Source: Orientallactaga sibirica | Taxonomy: Eukaryota > Chordata > Mammalia > Rodentia > Dipodidae | Reading direction: 5' to 3' | Length of the DNA: 64,000 bases | Assembly (NCBI GenBank): GCA_036365145.1 | Contig: JAEOAD010000024.1 | Span: 12,729,501 to 12,793,500, forward strand | In this document: piece by piece, positions 34,050-46,889 of the stretch | How positions within the stretch are numbered: the stretch's first letter is position 1 | How the letters are laid out: each line of letters begins with the position of its first letter | Position numbers and translations under genes: made by a program | Notes under the pieces: generated by a model | Seen by the model: the letters and a program-made list of their open reading frames with translations, nothing else | What the model was told of the DNA's origin: nothing | Databases searched by the model: none

Positions 34050-34480
34050 TATTTATAGAATAAAGAAACCCAATTCATGAAAGCAGAGAGTATAATGGTG
34101 GTTACCAGGTAGTTAAGAGTATGAAGTTGTGCTTTCATTATTTTTTTAAGTAATTTAAAATATTTATTTTTAATTTTATTTATTTGAAAAAGAGATAAAG
34201 AATCAGGTAGAAAGAATATGAGCACCCCAGGGCCTCCAGCCACTGTAAACAAACTGAGACACATGCACCACCTTGTGCATCTGGCTTATGTAGGTCTTGG
34301 GGAATCGAACCTGAGTCCTTTTGCTTTGTAAGCGAGTGCCTTAACCACTAAGCCGTATCTCCAGCCCTGAAGTTGTTCTTAAATGATACAGAATTTCAGT
34401 TAGACAGGAAGGATAAATACAAACTATGTATAAGACATCAAAGTGACTATAGATGAAAGTTAGGTTTTATATACTTGAAC
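34050..34480 (+). mobile_element. Old L1M-type 3'-end fragment, split by a DIP SINE
   Basis: Before the SINE, ATTCATGAAAGCAGAGAGTA and TAATGGTGGTTACCAGGTAG, and after it AGAATTTCAGTTAGACAGG and GTGACTATAGATGAAAG, follow the sense order of a mammalian-wide L1M 3' end. Confidence 0.7.
34135..34367 (-). mobile_element. DIP-like SINE, antisense, inserted in L1M
   Basis: Inverted consensus: GAGCACCCCAGGGCCTCCAG, CACCACCTTGTGCATCTGGC, GGGGAATCGAACCTGAGTCC and CTAAGCCGTATCTCCAGCCC. Target duplication TGAAGTTGTGCTT (34122-34134) and TGAAGTTGTTCTT (34368-34380), one mismatch. Confidence 0.92.
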
Positions 34481-34905
34481 AATACTGAGTACAGATTCTG
34501 AATATTTGCTCAATAATAAGTGTCTGAAGCAATTTATTTGATTTAGCCATTTCACAATATGAATGTATTTTATAATATTTTGTTATATTCCATAAACATA
34601 CATAATTCATACTTGTCAATTAAAATGCTTATTCAACAAGTTATATTTATATACTATTGAGCAGCTATATTTATTAATTTATTGATTTATTAATCATTTC
34701 TCAGACACTGAATATACTGAGAATACAAACAAAAGCAAAACAAAAGAGTTCTCTGCCCTCTAGACTCTAAATTATGTCTGGAAATGCAGTAAGTACATTT
34801 GCAATACATGTATATTTGATACAGAAAATAAATTGGCAATACACATAGGTTTTGCAGAAATCAAGCCATCAGAACAATTACTATCATACAAATAAAGATG
34901 CTTCT

Positions 34906-35097
34906 TGGGCTGGAGAGATTGCTCAATGGTTAAGGTGGTTGCCTGAAAAGCCTAAGGACCTGGGTTCAATTCCCCAGAATCTACCTAAAGCCAGATGAAC
35001 AAGGTGGCACATGCATCTGGAATTCATTTGCACTGGTTAGAGGCTCAGGCATGCCCATTCTTTCTCTCTCTCTTTCTGTCTTTTTTGTCTAAGTAAG

Positions 35098-35128
<31 letters not shown>
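34906..35128 (+). mobile_element. DIP-like SINE
   Basis: GGGCTGGAGAGATTGCTCAA head, GGACCTGGGTTCAATTCCCC (B box region), CAAGGTGGCACATGCATCTG body, a TC-rich stretch and an (AAAT)n tail of about 10 units. Near-duplicated flanks AAGATGCTTCT and AAGTTGCTTCT. Confidence 0.92.
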
Positions 35129-35129
<1 letters not shown>

Positions 35130-35279
35130 AAGTTGCTTCTGAAAAGAAACTGTACACAAGGATAAGAAGAATGAAATATAATAAAAATCCAAATTTAATT
35201 TCCATGAAATATTCTTTAAATAATTCAAAATGATAAATGTTTTCTATAATATTAAATTGCATTAATTATAAGACACTAT

Positions 35280-35450
35280 ATATTCATTGTCTGGGTTTAA
35301 ATCCAACCTTTATCCTCTATGGGGTAAGTTAATTAATACTAAACTAATTACTTAATGTCTTTAGGCCTCTGTTGTCTCACCTGTAAAGTGGGTATGATGA
35401 CAAATTTGGGTGACTAAATAAGATAATTCACAGAAGGCAAAGCCTGATGT
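35280..35450 (+). mobile_element. MIR-type ancient SINE
   Basis: GTCTGGGTTTAAATCCAACC, TTACTTAATGTCTTTAGGCC, TCTGTTGTCTCACCTG and TAAAGTGGGTATGATGAC follow the MIR sense consensus. Confidence 0.75.
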
Positions 35451-35459
35451 ACACATGCC

Positions 35460-37500
35460 TATATCTTGTTATTTAAAATTGCATTGGAGCTCCCATATTT
35501 TTATCTATTTTTAAGCCTTTTCCCTGTAATCATGCATTGTGTATGTGCATTAGTACAGATGTAGAGTTCAGGAAAATTAATTGAATGAATGAATTCTTGT
35601 ATTTGTAAATCATAATTATTTTTCAATAGCTTTATTGTATCCCATTGTACATATGAGTGATTTAATAACTTTTCTCTTAATAGACGTCTATTCTCTTTCA
35701 CTACTGAATATAATCATTATTAATAACAATTTTTATTTGCTTCTTTTTGCCCTCCCTTCTCACCTTCTTCATTTTTTTCTTTGCAGTGCTAGGGATCTAG
35801 CCCAGAGCTTCTCATGAATTATTTTCCTGATTGTGTTATAGTCGTTGGACATTTCTGTTTCACACATCTTCTGTATCAGAAATTTAAAAACTAAGTTCAC
35901 AGCCTTGTGTGAGCCTCCCAGACATCAATTATGTTCCCTAACAAGCATGAACCTACAAGAGCTGTGGATGGGATGTAAGGAAGGGGCTGTCTCCATGCCA
36001 ATTTTGAACATTCCTACTGGAAAATAAAGTTGGTACTGAGGTGTGATTAGTTGTTTTGCCTACTGCTCTGTTAATGTCTGTTGTTAGAACAATTTATGGT
36101 CTGTTCTCTTCCTTGGCTTGGTGAGGGTCGGCTAGTCAAACTCTATGGTCTGACACTACCCTGGCACCTACTACTGGAAGGGGCTAGCACACCATTCAAT
36201 AGCAAGTGTAGCGATCATTTCTGTAGCCCATATTAGATTACTCCAGCCCTTCCATCGATGAGTGTAGGTATGTTTCCCTGAACGATGTCATCCTTGTCAG
36301 TGACTAGTCATTCAAGAGACACATTATCAACCTCATTTCTGTCGGCAGTTTCTTAAGTCTGGATTAAAATATTGATACTTTAAAAATATACTTATTTTCA
36401 AAGATTTCAGAGAAGTATGTCTCATTTACTGAATTATTTTTTAACTTCCCTTTCTGGTCCCTCCACTGATCATTAATCTACTTTATTTCTCTACACAGTG
36501 TGACAGCTACTTTCATATCATATACACATAGATGATTTTATGTATCTATGTAAAACCTAGAAACTACAGATGAGAGAAAATATATGATGTTTGTCTTCTG
36601 AAATTGGTTGAATTGACTTACTATAATTATCTAGTGTGACTTTTAAGTCAATAGTTTGGCTCCCTCCTGAATTATACTGTTTGAGTTCTTGCTTCCCAAA
36701 TGTAATGGTTTTATAACATCAAATTCCGTCTGCTACATTTCTTCTCACTTGGTGCACGTAGAGTAATTTATTTTTGATGCATTAAAGTCTGACTAATAAA
36801 TTTGTCTATCTTTTCCATATGGCCTTATGTTCTCAGACAAATATCACAGTGAGATGTATGAAAATGTAGTCACCTAGAGACTTCCACTCAACTCCTATGA
36901 GATGTCATACTCCCTAGATGACTGCACTGTCATATAGTAGCAAATGTCAAAAGTAAATATTCAAGATTTTATCTAGTACTAGAGCTTCTTTTAATGCAGT
37001 GCTTCAAACCACTCTGTAAGATATAATCACTTGATCTTTTCTTTGAGATATCTCTCTCTCTTTTCTCTCTCTCTCTCTCTCTCTCACTCACACACGTTTG
37101 CATCAACATCTCTGCCCTACTTGTCACCAAAATCCCATTTCTCTGTTTTGTCTGTACTTGAATTTCTTTGAAATCTTTTCCTACTTTTTCTCATTCACTT
37201 GTGACTCTTCAATATATTCCATCTTATTGTATCCTGGCTACTATGGTTCTACAGGTCTCTGTGTTGAACATTTCTCTGCCATATCTAATTTGAACTCCTC
37301 GAAACCTTGAAAATTAAAAGACCTTTCCATCCTTCTGGCACAATTTTCCAAAGTACCACATCTGCTTCTTTTTCCCTAAACCCTGTTTTAGCTTCATTTC
37401 CTGGGTTTGGATTCCCTTGGTTCATATGTGTCTCATATGGTTCACATGGACTCTCAAAATACTTGTCCAAAGTCCTTTGGTGTTCTCTTCCAGAAACTGC
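35460..37500. other. No gene seen
   Basis: About 2 kb without a supported gene or recent SINE. It has a (CT)n microsatellite at 37050-37086. The piece at 35620-35720 (CAATAGCTTTATTGTATCCC) may be a scrap of old LINE. Confidence 0.5.
37050..37097 (+). repeat. (CT)n microsatellite
   Basis: About 17 CT units in two blocks, ending in CACTCACACAC. Confidence 0.9.
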
Positions 37501-38110
37501 CATGTTTGTATGAATATAACTGTCAAATTTAGGTCATAATCTTCCTTTGAACTGCCCCAGACTGGTATACCCAATGGCTTCTTGGTGTTTCCAGAAGCAT
37601 GTGTAAAAAAGGTTTCAAACCTAAAATGTGCTGGAATTTTGCACTTTCTTCCTTAAAATTCACTTTTCTTCTTCTCTTCCTATTCTATAAATACCACTAC
37701 ATATATCTATTCAACACCAACTCCAAAAGTCATCTTTATTTATTTTTTTCTTGTCTGTCATATCCATTTTGCCACAAGATTTGTTCTTTTTATGTCACTG
37801 TCACTTCTCTATCCAACAACCTTCTACTCAACCTGACCACAGTGCTTCTCAACAGCTCTCCCTCAACATTCTGTGTCTTTCTGAAGCCATATTCAGCAAT
37901 GTCATCAGATCAGTTATTGAAATCATATAGGTAACCACTCAATGTAATAATTAAAACTGTTTAACTCTTCGATGAAGGCCCAAACTCCAGAGCCCCATTT
38001 CCACAGCACAATAAAAAATGAATCCTGGCCTCCATCCACCTTTTCAGCCATTCTACCTAAATTAGCCTCTCAGGTATCCTACCATGTTTGTTTCCTTGAC
38101 AGCACAAGTA
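37500..38110 (+). mobile_element. Probable L2 fragment
   Basis: The pyrimidine-rich stretch includes GCCCAAACTCCAGAGCCCC, CACCTTTTCAGCCATTCTAC and TTGTTTCCTTGACAGCAC, which resemble the L2 3' region in order. The match is weak at the left. Confidence 0.4.
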
Positions 38111-38239
38111 TAAACCTGAAATGATTTTATTTTAACTTCTTTTGGCAGTTCATAAAAAAAAAAAAAATAAAAATGGTAGTCTTAATTATCACCCTTTTCC
38201 TCCTTTGTTCATACAGGAGCTTAATCAAGAAGCTAGGAC

Positions 38240-38280
38240 AGAAGTTGTGTTAGAAATATATATATATATATACATATAAA
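38240..38280 (+). repeat. (TA)n short tract
   Basis: An AT dinucleotide run with one interruption (ATATATATATATATACATAT). Confidence 0.7.
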
Positions 38281-39119
38281 TGGAAAAAGTTCAGTTTTTT
38301 TGAAATAAGAGAAAATAATACTTTTTCCTTTAACAAGAAGAATAATAAGTAAAATTAGTTTGATTATAATTTTATAATTCACTAATTTTAATTATTTTTT
38401 TCTTCTCTTGGATCTCCACTATGAAGTGGTTTTCTTCAGGATTAGGTACTTCTTAAAGATACTGTAATTTTTGTTACTATTAATATTTTCTCAAATCCTT
38501 TATCTGATCTGTTGTCCTAACTTCAGACTTATCATGTTTATAAAATATTCTCCAATGGTTAAAATAAGAAATTCCTCACTCTGCTTTTATTTTTTAAAAG
38601 AAATTCCTAACTCTTGATGTTAAATTCTTACTGGATGATTTGTGGATAAAGAATCTAAGCCTGGGATTCAGTTTCATCATCTGTTGAATTCAGAAGACTC
38701 CCAAGACCCTTGTAAGCCAAACAGTTCTAGGATGCTAAAACAAGGCAGAACATAAGAAGTGTATGTGATCTAATTTTGTTAACAGAGTAATGTTTACCTT
38801 ATAGATTGAGTTCAGAACCATTTCATGATTTTCCAAATTTCTTGAAGAGTTTTTATAGAATTGGTGTTATTGTGCCCATAAATACTTGGTATAATTCATC
38901 ACAGAATAAATTTTGTGATTATTTTTAAAAAAAGAAGTGTATGTGATAAATAATAGCTAAGGGTAAGCAAATATCCAAAAGAGAGTGAAATAAATATAAA
39001 TGTCTGCAAGGAAATTTCAATCACAGTGTCCTTGCTTCTCAGTCATCTAATAATATATTATATTTTATCATCCTGGATTACATTGTGGTTTTGGCTACTG
39101 TAGATCACCGCCATCAGTC
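38281..39119. other. No gene seen
   Basis: AT-rich DNA; the stretch 38640-38740 (GGGATTCAGTTTCATCATCT) could be a MIR scrap. Confidence 0.4.
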
Positions 39120-39335
39120 CCACAACAGTAATAGCATTACATAGCTCCTTTCATCTTGGGCTCCCAGATCACTTTATAAGCATCAATTAAATCTGCTGGT
39201 ATTACTGTGTCCATTTAACAGATGGAAAGCTGAGCCATGGTCTTGTTTAAAATAATAGACCAAGGCTTTCTCAATTTAAATCAGTATGCTTCTCTAAGTT
39301 AATAATTAGTAAGCTAGCAAAGACATGGGTTGAAT
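39120..39335 (-). mobile_element. Ancient MIR-like SINE, antisense
   Basis: TAGCTCCTTTCATCTTGGGC, CAGATCACTTTATAAGCATC, GTGTCCATTTAACAGATGG and AAAGCTGAGCCATGGTC match an inverted mammalian-wide SINE. Confidence 0.6.
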
Positions 39336-39699
39336 TTAATGAATGAGAATTTCTGCACGTACTGTGGTCCTGGCTGCAGATTTATGATGTTCTGTGTGGT
39401 GTCTACGAATGTGTGTGGGTGTGTCTGTGGAGTATGGGTGGACATGATGATAAGTACGTAGTCTGTGGGAAAAACTGCATGTGAGTGTGTTTGGGTGAGT
39501 ATGGTGTGCTCAGTGGATACCTGTTTTCTTTTTTCTAAGTTAGTTATATTTGTTTCTTTTTCTTAGTTGCATTTAAAACACTGGGTATTTTCTTGACTCT
39601 CTTTCAGTCTTTCCCCTGGTTATTCTTCCCATATTTGCAGCACTTCTTTCTCTGCACATCTCCTGTTTCTATCCTGTGATAGTCACACTCACCTAGCAT

Positions 39700-40615
39700 G
39701 CTATCCCTAGCATGGTTGGTTCTCTACTTGCTGACACTGCCCAACTCTATGCCTATACCTTGACTTTTATCCCTAGATGTCTCCACTGGCTTACGCACAT
39801 TTATTTCTGTACACATATTTTATAACTATCTCAAACATATCATGTTTGAGAATACATTTTCAACTTTATGTACCTCAATTTCCCTTTGACCCAATCCCCT
39901 GTTTCTTCTTAGTAGAGATACCAGTTCCTCTGAAGCCAAACACAGAAATCCAGGATTTTACCACAAGTCCCCATTCCATGTGTGAAGGTATGATTCTGTT
40001 TCTCGTTCTGTACACCTCTTGATTCCTCCTAAATCCCACCATGCTCTTGCAATAGACCTTCACTATCTTCATTTGGCAGCATAGCACAGGCTTTCTAATA
40101 ACAACTCAACACTGGTCTTTGCATACTGCCCTTTGAGGACCTCTATTATTATTGTAATCAAGTCCAAACTTTATGCACTCTTTAAGATCCTGTACAATCT
40201 GACCTTTTTACATGCCATATTCATCACTTATTACTCCTCTTTTCAAATTCTACCAATCATAATTACTTATATATGCAGATATATGAAATTTCTACTTCCT
40301 TGAACTTGTATATTTTTTTAGTGATTGCATACCTTCCCCAACTCTTTTTTTTTTTTTTTTTTTTTTGTGGGGGGAGGTGTTGCAAGGTAGGGTCTTGCTG
40401 TAGTTCAGGCTGACCTAAAATTCACTATGTAGCCTCAGGGTGGCCTTGAACTCACAGCAATCCTCCTACCTCTCTTCCTAAGTGCAAGGATTAAAGATGT
40501 GCATGCCCAACCTGCACCTTTTTTTTTTTTTTTTTTTTTTTTTTGCCTTCAGGAAATGCTCTCTTTTCAGAAAACCTTTCCCTGTTTTTCATGGCAGTTG
40601 TGTGAGGACTCTAAA
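39700..40615 (+). mobile_element. L2 LINE 3' region, split by a B1
   Basis: Sense L2 features occur in order: TCTGAAGCCAAACACAGAAA, TAACAACTCAACACTGGTC, TCAAGTCCAAACTTTATGC and GATCCTGTACAATCTGACC; after the B1 and a T run comes GCCTTCAGGAAATGCTCTC and AAAACCTTTCCCTG, the expected continuation. No intact frame. Confidence 0.65.
40345..40516 (-). mobile_element. B1 SINE, antisense, inserted in L2
   Basis: T run, AAGGTAGGGTCTTGCTGTAG, CACTATGTAGCCTCAGGG and GGATTAAAGATGTGCATGCC; more diverged than the B1s at 32.6 and 41.6 kb. A second T run (40519-40544) follows. Confidence 0.88.
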
Positions 40616-41533
40616 TTATTACCTTTGTATGATTTTTTTTTTTTTTTGAGGAATGGCAGATTTTATGTTTTTAGAATGAGAAATGGTAACTATTCTTGGA
40701 ACACTCCCCTCACTATGGCTGGTGCTGTTCCTGATAAAGAAAAGCTACTTTGAAACTATTGTGTGACTGGCTACCACAGTGGTATGGTCAGGCTGAGACT
40801 GTGTAAGCCAGTGAGGACCCTTCTTTAAAGATCTCAGCAAAATGGATCAGACTCATATTACTCTAATTTAGCTATTCACCTTAAATAATCTAATGAGCAA
40901 TGGATCAGTTAGTAGAAGCCATGTATACCAGTTGAAAAGTATTCAATATGTCCTTGAATTCCCTACTGCATAGCAGGTGTTAAGTCAAGCAAATTTCATG
41001 TGTGGTTATGAAAATAATCTTTGATTTGGAATGCTGTGTGTTGATCCACTGTTTGTCTGTAGGAAAGAGTCTTTCCTGGTTCTACAAACTCCTCCATAGA
41101 AGGTGGCAATCCTTGGCACAATTGGACCATCACTGGGTGTAGGTCTAAAAATTAAAGCATACACCACCATTTCCTGAATCCAGCAAAATCTGTTCTGGAG
41201 ATCTGTTGCCCTAAAGACCAGTTGCATCACTGTTAGGTCAGAAAGGTTACCAGGGGTAAACTTTGACTAAGACAAGACTTGAGAATTAACAGATGTGAGG
41301 GACGCAGCTTCTAGCTTCACACCAAGGCTACTCTACTGGACTGGTAGGAAGGGAAGAACCTGCAAAGGGGATGTGATGTAAAGGACAGGCATTAGCTGTG
41401 GACCTGAACGGCAGTGTATATGCATCTGGCTAACGGTTTGTTTCAGTATATGTGTCAAGATAAGAAGATAAATTTTACTTAATCATTTGTTAGTTGTCTT
41501 ATAGCCTTCAACTATAAAACATAATATGGATTT

Positions 41534-41538
41534 CCATA

Positions 41539-41562
<24 letters not shown>
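41534..41562 (+). repeat. (TA)n microsatellite
   Basis: About 13 TA units followed by T runs that lead into a B1. Confidence 0.95.
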
Positions 41563-41570
<8 letters not shown>

Positions 41571-41575
41571 TATTA

Positions 41576-41734
41576 TTTTTTTTTTTTTTTTTTTTGAGGT
41601 AGGGTCTCACCACTCTGGCCCAGGCTGACCTGGAATTCACTATGGAGTCTCAGGGTGGCCTCAAAGTCACAGCGATCCTCCTACCTCTGCCTCCCGAGTG
41701 CTGGGATTAAAGGCGTGCGCCACCACGCCCGGCT
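41576..41734 (-). mobile_element. B1 SINE, antisense, near-consensus
   Basis: T run, GAGGTAGGGTCTCACCACTC, CTGCCTCCCGAGTGCTGGGA and GGCGTGCGCCACCACGCCCG. The retained CpGs make it one of the youngest B1 copies here. Confidence 0.93.
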
Positions 41735-42090
41735 ACGTTTATATTCTTGAACAGGACGTGCATTTGATAGGGGCTGACCTGTTCTTTAAAACTGGTTACC
41801 CTCTAGAAGGGTTTTACTTCTTTGTAAGACAACATGAAACTGAGAAAAAATTCCTTCATGTTTTTGATAACTGCTAGCAATGTATTACACTAGCAGTAAA
41901 ATATATTTCAATATACCTCAGGACAAATATTGGTTTTCATTATAACACAGAAATCCATTATTGTATGGGATGTATCTATGTTGGTTTAATGAAAATGCTT
42001 CCAGAACACACTTCATGGTTTCAAGAAATTCATTGATGTTGATTTTAGTGGTAGAGAAGAGACTGAAATAATTTAAATCTTGTTGTATTT

Positions 42091-42230
42091 CCTTTTTGGG
42101 GGGGGGGGTAAGGTCTTGATGTAGCCCAGACCTTGAGTTCACTATGTAGTCTCAGGGTGACCTTGAACTCAGTCCTCCAAGCTCTGCCTCCTGATTGTTG
42201 GGATTAAGGAAGTACACCACCATGCTTGGC
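42091..42230 (-). mobile_element. B1 SINE, antisense, diverged, with G11 run
   Basis: GTAAGGTCTTGATGTAGCCC, CACTATGTAGTCTCAGGGTG and GGATTAAGGAAGTACACC, then CACCATGCTTGGCC. An 11-G run (42098-42108) replaces part of the T/GAGG junction. Confidence 0.85.
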
Positions 42231-42235
42231 CTCAA

Positions 42236-42510
42236 TTCCTTTTTTTAAATTTATTTTTATTAGTTATGGACATACTTAGTATGTGAACAGCACATGGTGA
42301 TACCATCCTTTTCCTGGTCTCTGCCCCTTTTCCAAAGAGGCCCTCCTCTCTTGGAGATGCAAGTTAACCCTGTGGAGATTGTGGGTCGGGCATGTGGGAG
42401 GGCAGCAGTCAGTAAGGGGGAGAAGCAATGCCTCTGGGCATGATGTCTCAACTTGTGGCTCTAACAATCTTTCTACCCCCTCTTCCACAAAATTCCCTGA
42501 GCCGTTTTGT
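42236..42510 (-). mobile_element. L1 3' UTR-like fragment, antisense
   Basis: It shares the same ordered strings with 20280-20510 (AAGAGGCCCTCCTC-like, GTGGGTCGGGCATGTGGG, ATGATGTCTCAACTTGTGGC, TCTAACAATCTTTCT). Two independent copies in the window show it is a dispersed element; the L1 3' UTR is the best fit. Confidence 0.5.
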
Positions 42511-42689
42511 TTTGTATTTTAGTTCTCCTTTTTAGGCCTGTCATATTTTATCAGGGATGTTATATTTTAGACGTTGTTCATCATTTCAAAACTCTACAAA
42601 TAAAATTCTAGTAATTTTCTGTCTTACGGTACTTTTGACGTAAGCTTGTTGTATATTTATCAAAAATGCATTTTTAACAATCTATTGGG

Positions 42690-42890
42690 TACTTAATGCA
42701 AACATTATAAATATTAACTGGTTTGTAACATTTTGATGTAGATATTAATATTATCCCTACTTAAAAATGAGAAAACATGGGCAAAAAAGAAGTCAATTAA
42801 CTCAATCACTATTGTATCTAAAGAAGAACAGGGTAAGAATTCAAATGCTAACTACAATCTGATTCTACTGTCTGCCAAGCTGTTTATTTC
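42690..42890 (-). mobile_element. MIR-type ancient SINE, antisense
   Basis: TTAATATTATCCCTACTTAA, AAATGAGAAAACATGGGC and GGTAAGAATTCAAATGC lie in inverted MIR order. Confidence 0.65.
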
Positions 42891-45800
42891 TTAAGGACAC
42901 TGATTAAGAGTTTCATTTAAAAACTAAGAAGTAACAAATGTCATATTTTAACAGTTAACAGAAGTTAAAGTAGCAAATAATGACTGAATAGTTTAAAGGG
43001 GGTTAATTTTGTAATGTATAGCTGGTTTAGAATCCTTTGGCATACTATTTTCACTATTTTAGAAATAGCATTCTTTATAGCAAAGAAGCAACATGTTTTG
43101 ATTAAGAAAGAGAACATGTTATTATGCTGCACATTTTTTAAAACAGAAAGCCACATTAGTTGTCTTTACAACTCTTAAAAGTTTTCTTTCTCTTCTTATC
43201 ATTGTTAGGGAAACAGTGTTTTCACGGACAAACAGCAGTGGCCATTAGCACAGAAAACCCAAGCTCATCTCAGCAATATAAGTGAATGAATGAATTTCAG
43301 TGTTCATGTTAAACTGATTTTTTTTTAGCTGGAAAAAAAAGACAACAAACCTGAATGGAGGAAGTAATATTGGCATGTTCTATTTCACAGTTTATTCACA
43401 TATTTCTGTCTAACAATGTGGGGAAGACCAAATTTATCTTTAGCACAGAATCCATATATACTTTGAAATTAGTTGTATGATTTTCATTTTAGCTGTATGT
43501 CTGCATAATTATTCCACATTCTCATAAAGATTTGAAATGCATGTTATCCAACTTTTGAACATAATTGGTTCTAAAGAAACAATGTATAAGAACATATTAA
43601 CACTCAATCACCTACTTGATTAAACAAAGAAATCCATTTCACATTATATGACCTCATTTTGCAACCCAATAGCTAAAGAAAATATGTTATGAATTTCTAG
43701 TACATTTCATAATCTATACATAAGAACTGGTCTTGAATGTTAAGATGGTTATCTATATTTTCTCCCAGGATAAACAGAGAAGAATATAATTTGGCCTAGA
43801 TCAGTTCCTTTTATATAAATTGGACTGGAAAATTGCATCTGCTTTATTTAGAAATACCCACTGGAGACATACTCTGATTATTGAGGTCATCGCTGTGACT
43901 ACAGTGACTTAAGAACTAGTCTCACAATTAGGAACTTTGTATGGAAAGTAATTAAACTTAGCCAAAATTAGGAGAAATTACAGATAAGGCTACAACATTT
44001 TGATTTTCTAAAGTCAATACCTAAGATTTTAAAACAAGTATTTTTTTCACTGCAATTGATCGTGTATTCCCATAAAAAGAGAAAATAACTTATTAATGTT
44101 TAAGGAGTTTAAAGCATACTTACTCCATCCTGGCTTGGAGGGGACAGAATAGAGCTAACTTGAATGTAGATAGCTACCTGTCACATCACTTCTCCCCTTA
44201 TTCCTCCTCCTCCACCTTCTGCTATTTCTGTTCCCTCTTCGTCCTTTCTCTAAATAATTGTTGCTCAGGATTGGACATACACATACTTTCCGGGCTGATT
44301 ACTTTACTGTCCCTGTAGGAATATTCTTCAAATTTACTTTGTACTGAGAAGAAGGGGAAAATAGTCTGAAAATATGTAAATATATTGCATGCAAAGTAGT
44401 AGTAGTCATATGGATAAAGATGAATTGCAGCATAGGAGAGAAAGAAGAGTGTATTCTGATTCAGGTACAGATGTCTGTTATTGCTACAGACTGGGACCAA
44501 TGGGATAGTCCAAATTTCCCATCTTAAGTCTGAGGCTAATTTCTTGAGTATTATCATGGATGTAATGAAGTTAGGAACATAAATAATATGAGCTGTATTA
44601 GAATCAATTAGTCTCCCTGAGGTTACTTTATGGAAGCAATGTCAGGAAGCATGTCCCTTCCATTTTTTGTCCATTTAGCCACCTGAATTTTTGTGTATTT
44701 TACATCCCAAATACTAATAATGACCATCATTTTAAGGTATTCAATAGTCATGAAAATGTCAAAGCATGGAACAAAATACAAATAGATAAATTAGAAGTTA
44801 TTTTGGAAAAGTATATATCAATATAAATGAACTTACAAATGTAAAATGAATATTAAAATGTGAAAAATAAATATTAATAGCTAAAAACTTACATATGTCT
44901 ATAACTTTTCAAGAATGTATCAGTTGTATAAACAATAATAAAAAGTAAATGTTGTCACACTATTTATTTCCAGTATTTTCCAGTGACTATTGTACTCTTT
45001 TGTGTCTACAGACATGAAGTCAATGGACAAGTTTTTTATTTGATATTAAGCATATACACCAATGGTCAGTTTCTTTTCATGTTTCTAAAGTAACCTAGCC
45101 AGATTTCACAGTCAATAAAAGAAAGTTTTTATTTTTGGTTGACCTCTACCTATCCCTGAGTATCCCACAAAGTCAAATGTTTTCAAAATAACCTCACAAC
45201 TTCTTGATTCATGAGATGTCTTGAGCCACACCTAGGCGATTTGATATAAATTATGACACATTGGCACAATGTTATTTTCATTATGTTTTTGCACAGGTTT
45301 TGTATTTGTCACATTCTAAAAATACAGTTCTAAAATATATAAGCCCTGGAATTATTTGAAAGTATGAAAATTTTACTTGTCTTTACAAAAAGTCTCGCAA
45401 AATATAATTTTAAAATTCTACTATGACTGAAAGATCAAAAGTATGAATAAAAGTATGAAATTTCTTGTGTTCTTATAATTGTGGTTTTTTTTTCATTTTG
45501 AAGAGTAAAACTTCCCTTGTTATCAATACTTTATGTAAACACTAATTTAAAAATGGAACTCCTTCAAATATATCAGTGTGAAAAGTTTTAGAGCACAGAA
45601 GACAATTACAGAAAACCCTATTTTCTATTTTTCTAACTCTTGAATTTTTCTGTGCTGATGAGGCATTTTCTTTGTGTCTTTCAAAATGTTGTATTTAAAG
45701 AAACTTTTTTAAAATGTCTTTAAAATGTCTCTTGTTCTTTCAGGTTGCTACTTTTACTACATGTTTCCCAGCTTCCCTTTTGGAAACTACACTTTAAAGT

Positions 45801-46889
45801 TCTATTTACTTTGCTCACACAGAAGTAAAAGGAGGAGGGCTTCTATTAGGAATGTATCCCTGAACCATTGCACATTAGATTTAATGTAAAAATTGTATTT
45901 GGAGTTGTTTGATTTGCAGAAATAACTAGCCTAAATGTTTCAGTTTCGAACAGTAATTAGTTTTCAACCCAGACAGTCTGGATAACTATATATTTACTAC
46001 CTTGTAAAGAACTATCATAACAAGCCCTTAAGCATTATTTGAAAATTAATAAACTAAGCAGGAGGAAACACTTTACTTTCCCATAGCAACACAGACTAAG
46101 TTAGATTGTTTTATTGCGAAATTTCACTTTTCAATTATAGGTTTACTAAATTAAGAGGCTTGAAAAGCATAAAAAACAATTATTAGTTTCTTAACATTGT
46201 AGATGACTAATGCAATGAGTCCACTTTACAGTAACAACAAAAAAAATCCCTTTCAAAAAGAAATTCTTTCATTTAATTTCTTGTGAATAAATCCTGTTTC
46301 ACAAATAAATCTTGTTTCTATCATGTTAATAGAAAGCTCTGTGTATTTAAGTGGAATTTTCTGAAATAAGTAAAAATAAATCTTTCTGAATCTTATTCAT
46401 AACTTGTTTTCCTGTTTACATTTTATTTTCTGAAAAAAGAAACTTGAAAGTAGAGCAGTTTAATTGCTAGAACTTGCAAATGTACAAAAGATTTGGCAAT
46501 ATGAATTTGAGCTAAATAACAATTGCTATTGATAATTATATTAGATTTAAAAGCTAAAATTATGTATAAATTGGGTTAATTGCTTAGAAGAGAGTGAGGA
46601 AGACAAAACTACTTAACCTAATTCTCACCATGACAGGGTGAGGGTAGAGAGCCCCTGTTAATACTCACTAGCTGAAACCAGCACTGTGTTCCCTTTACAA
46701 CTAGAAACTATTCTGGGGTTCTCAGTTATGTAGAATGTATACTTGAGGCTGACTCTATGTGAGTGGTGTGTATGCATGCCTGGATCTATGTTACAGTCTA
46801 AATACACACCAAGCATCATGCACTAAAAGATTTTATAAATGTGAGCTATTTCTAACTTCCTGGATCAAGTTGAACTCAACATGTTTATT
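42891..46889. other. Gene-free DNA without recent SINEs
   Basis: Four kilobases of AT-rich, apparently single-copy sequence. I see no gene, no SINE, no LTR and only short homopolymers. The block 45740-46180 is the most distinctive and is discussed as a candidate regulatory element. Confidence 0.6.
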
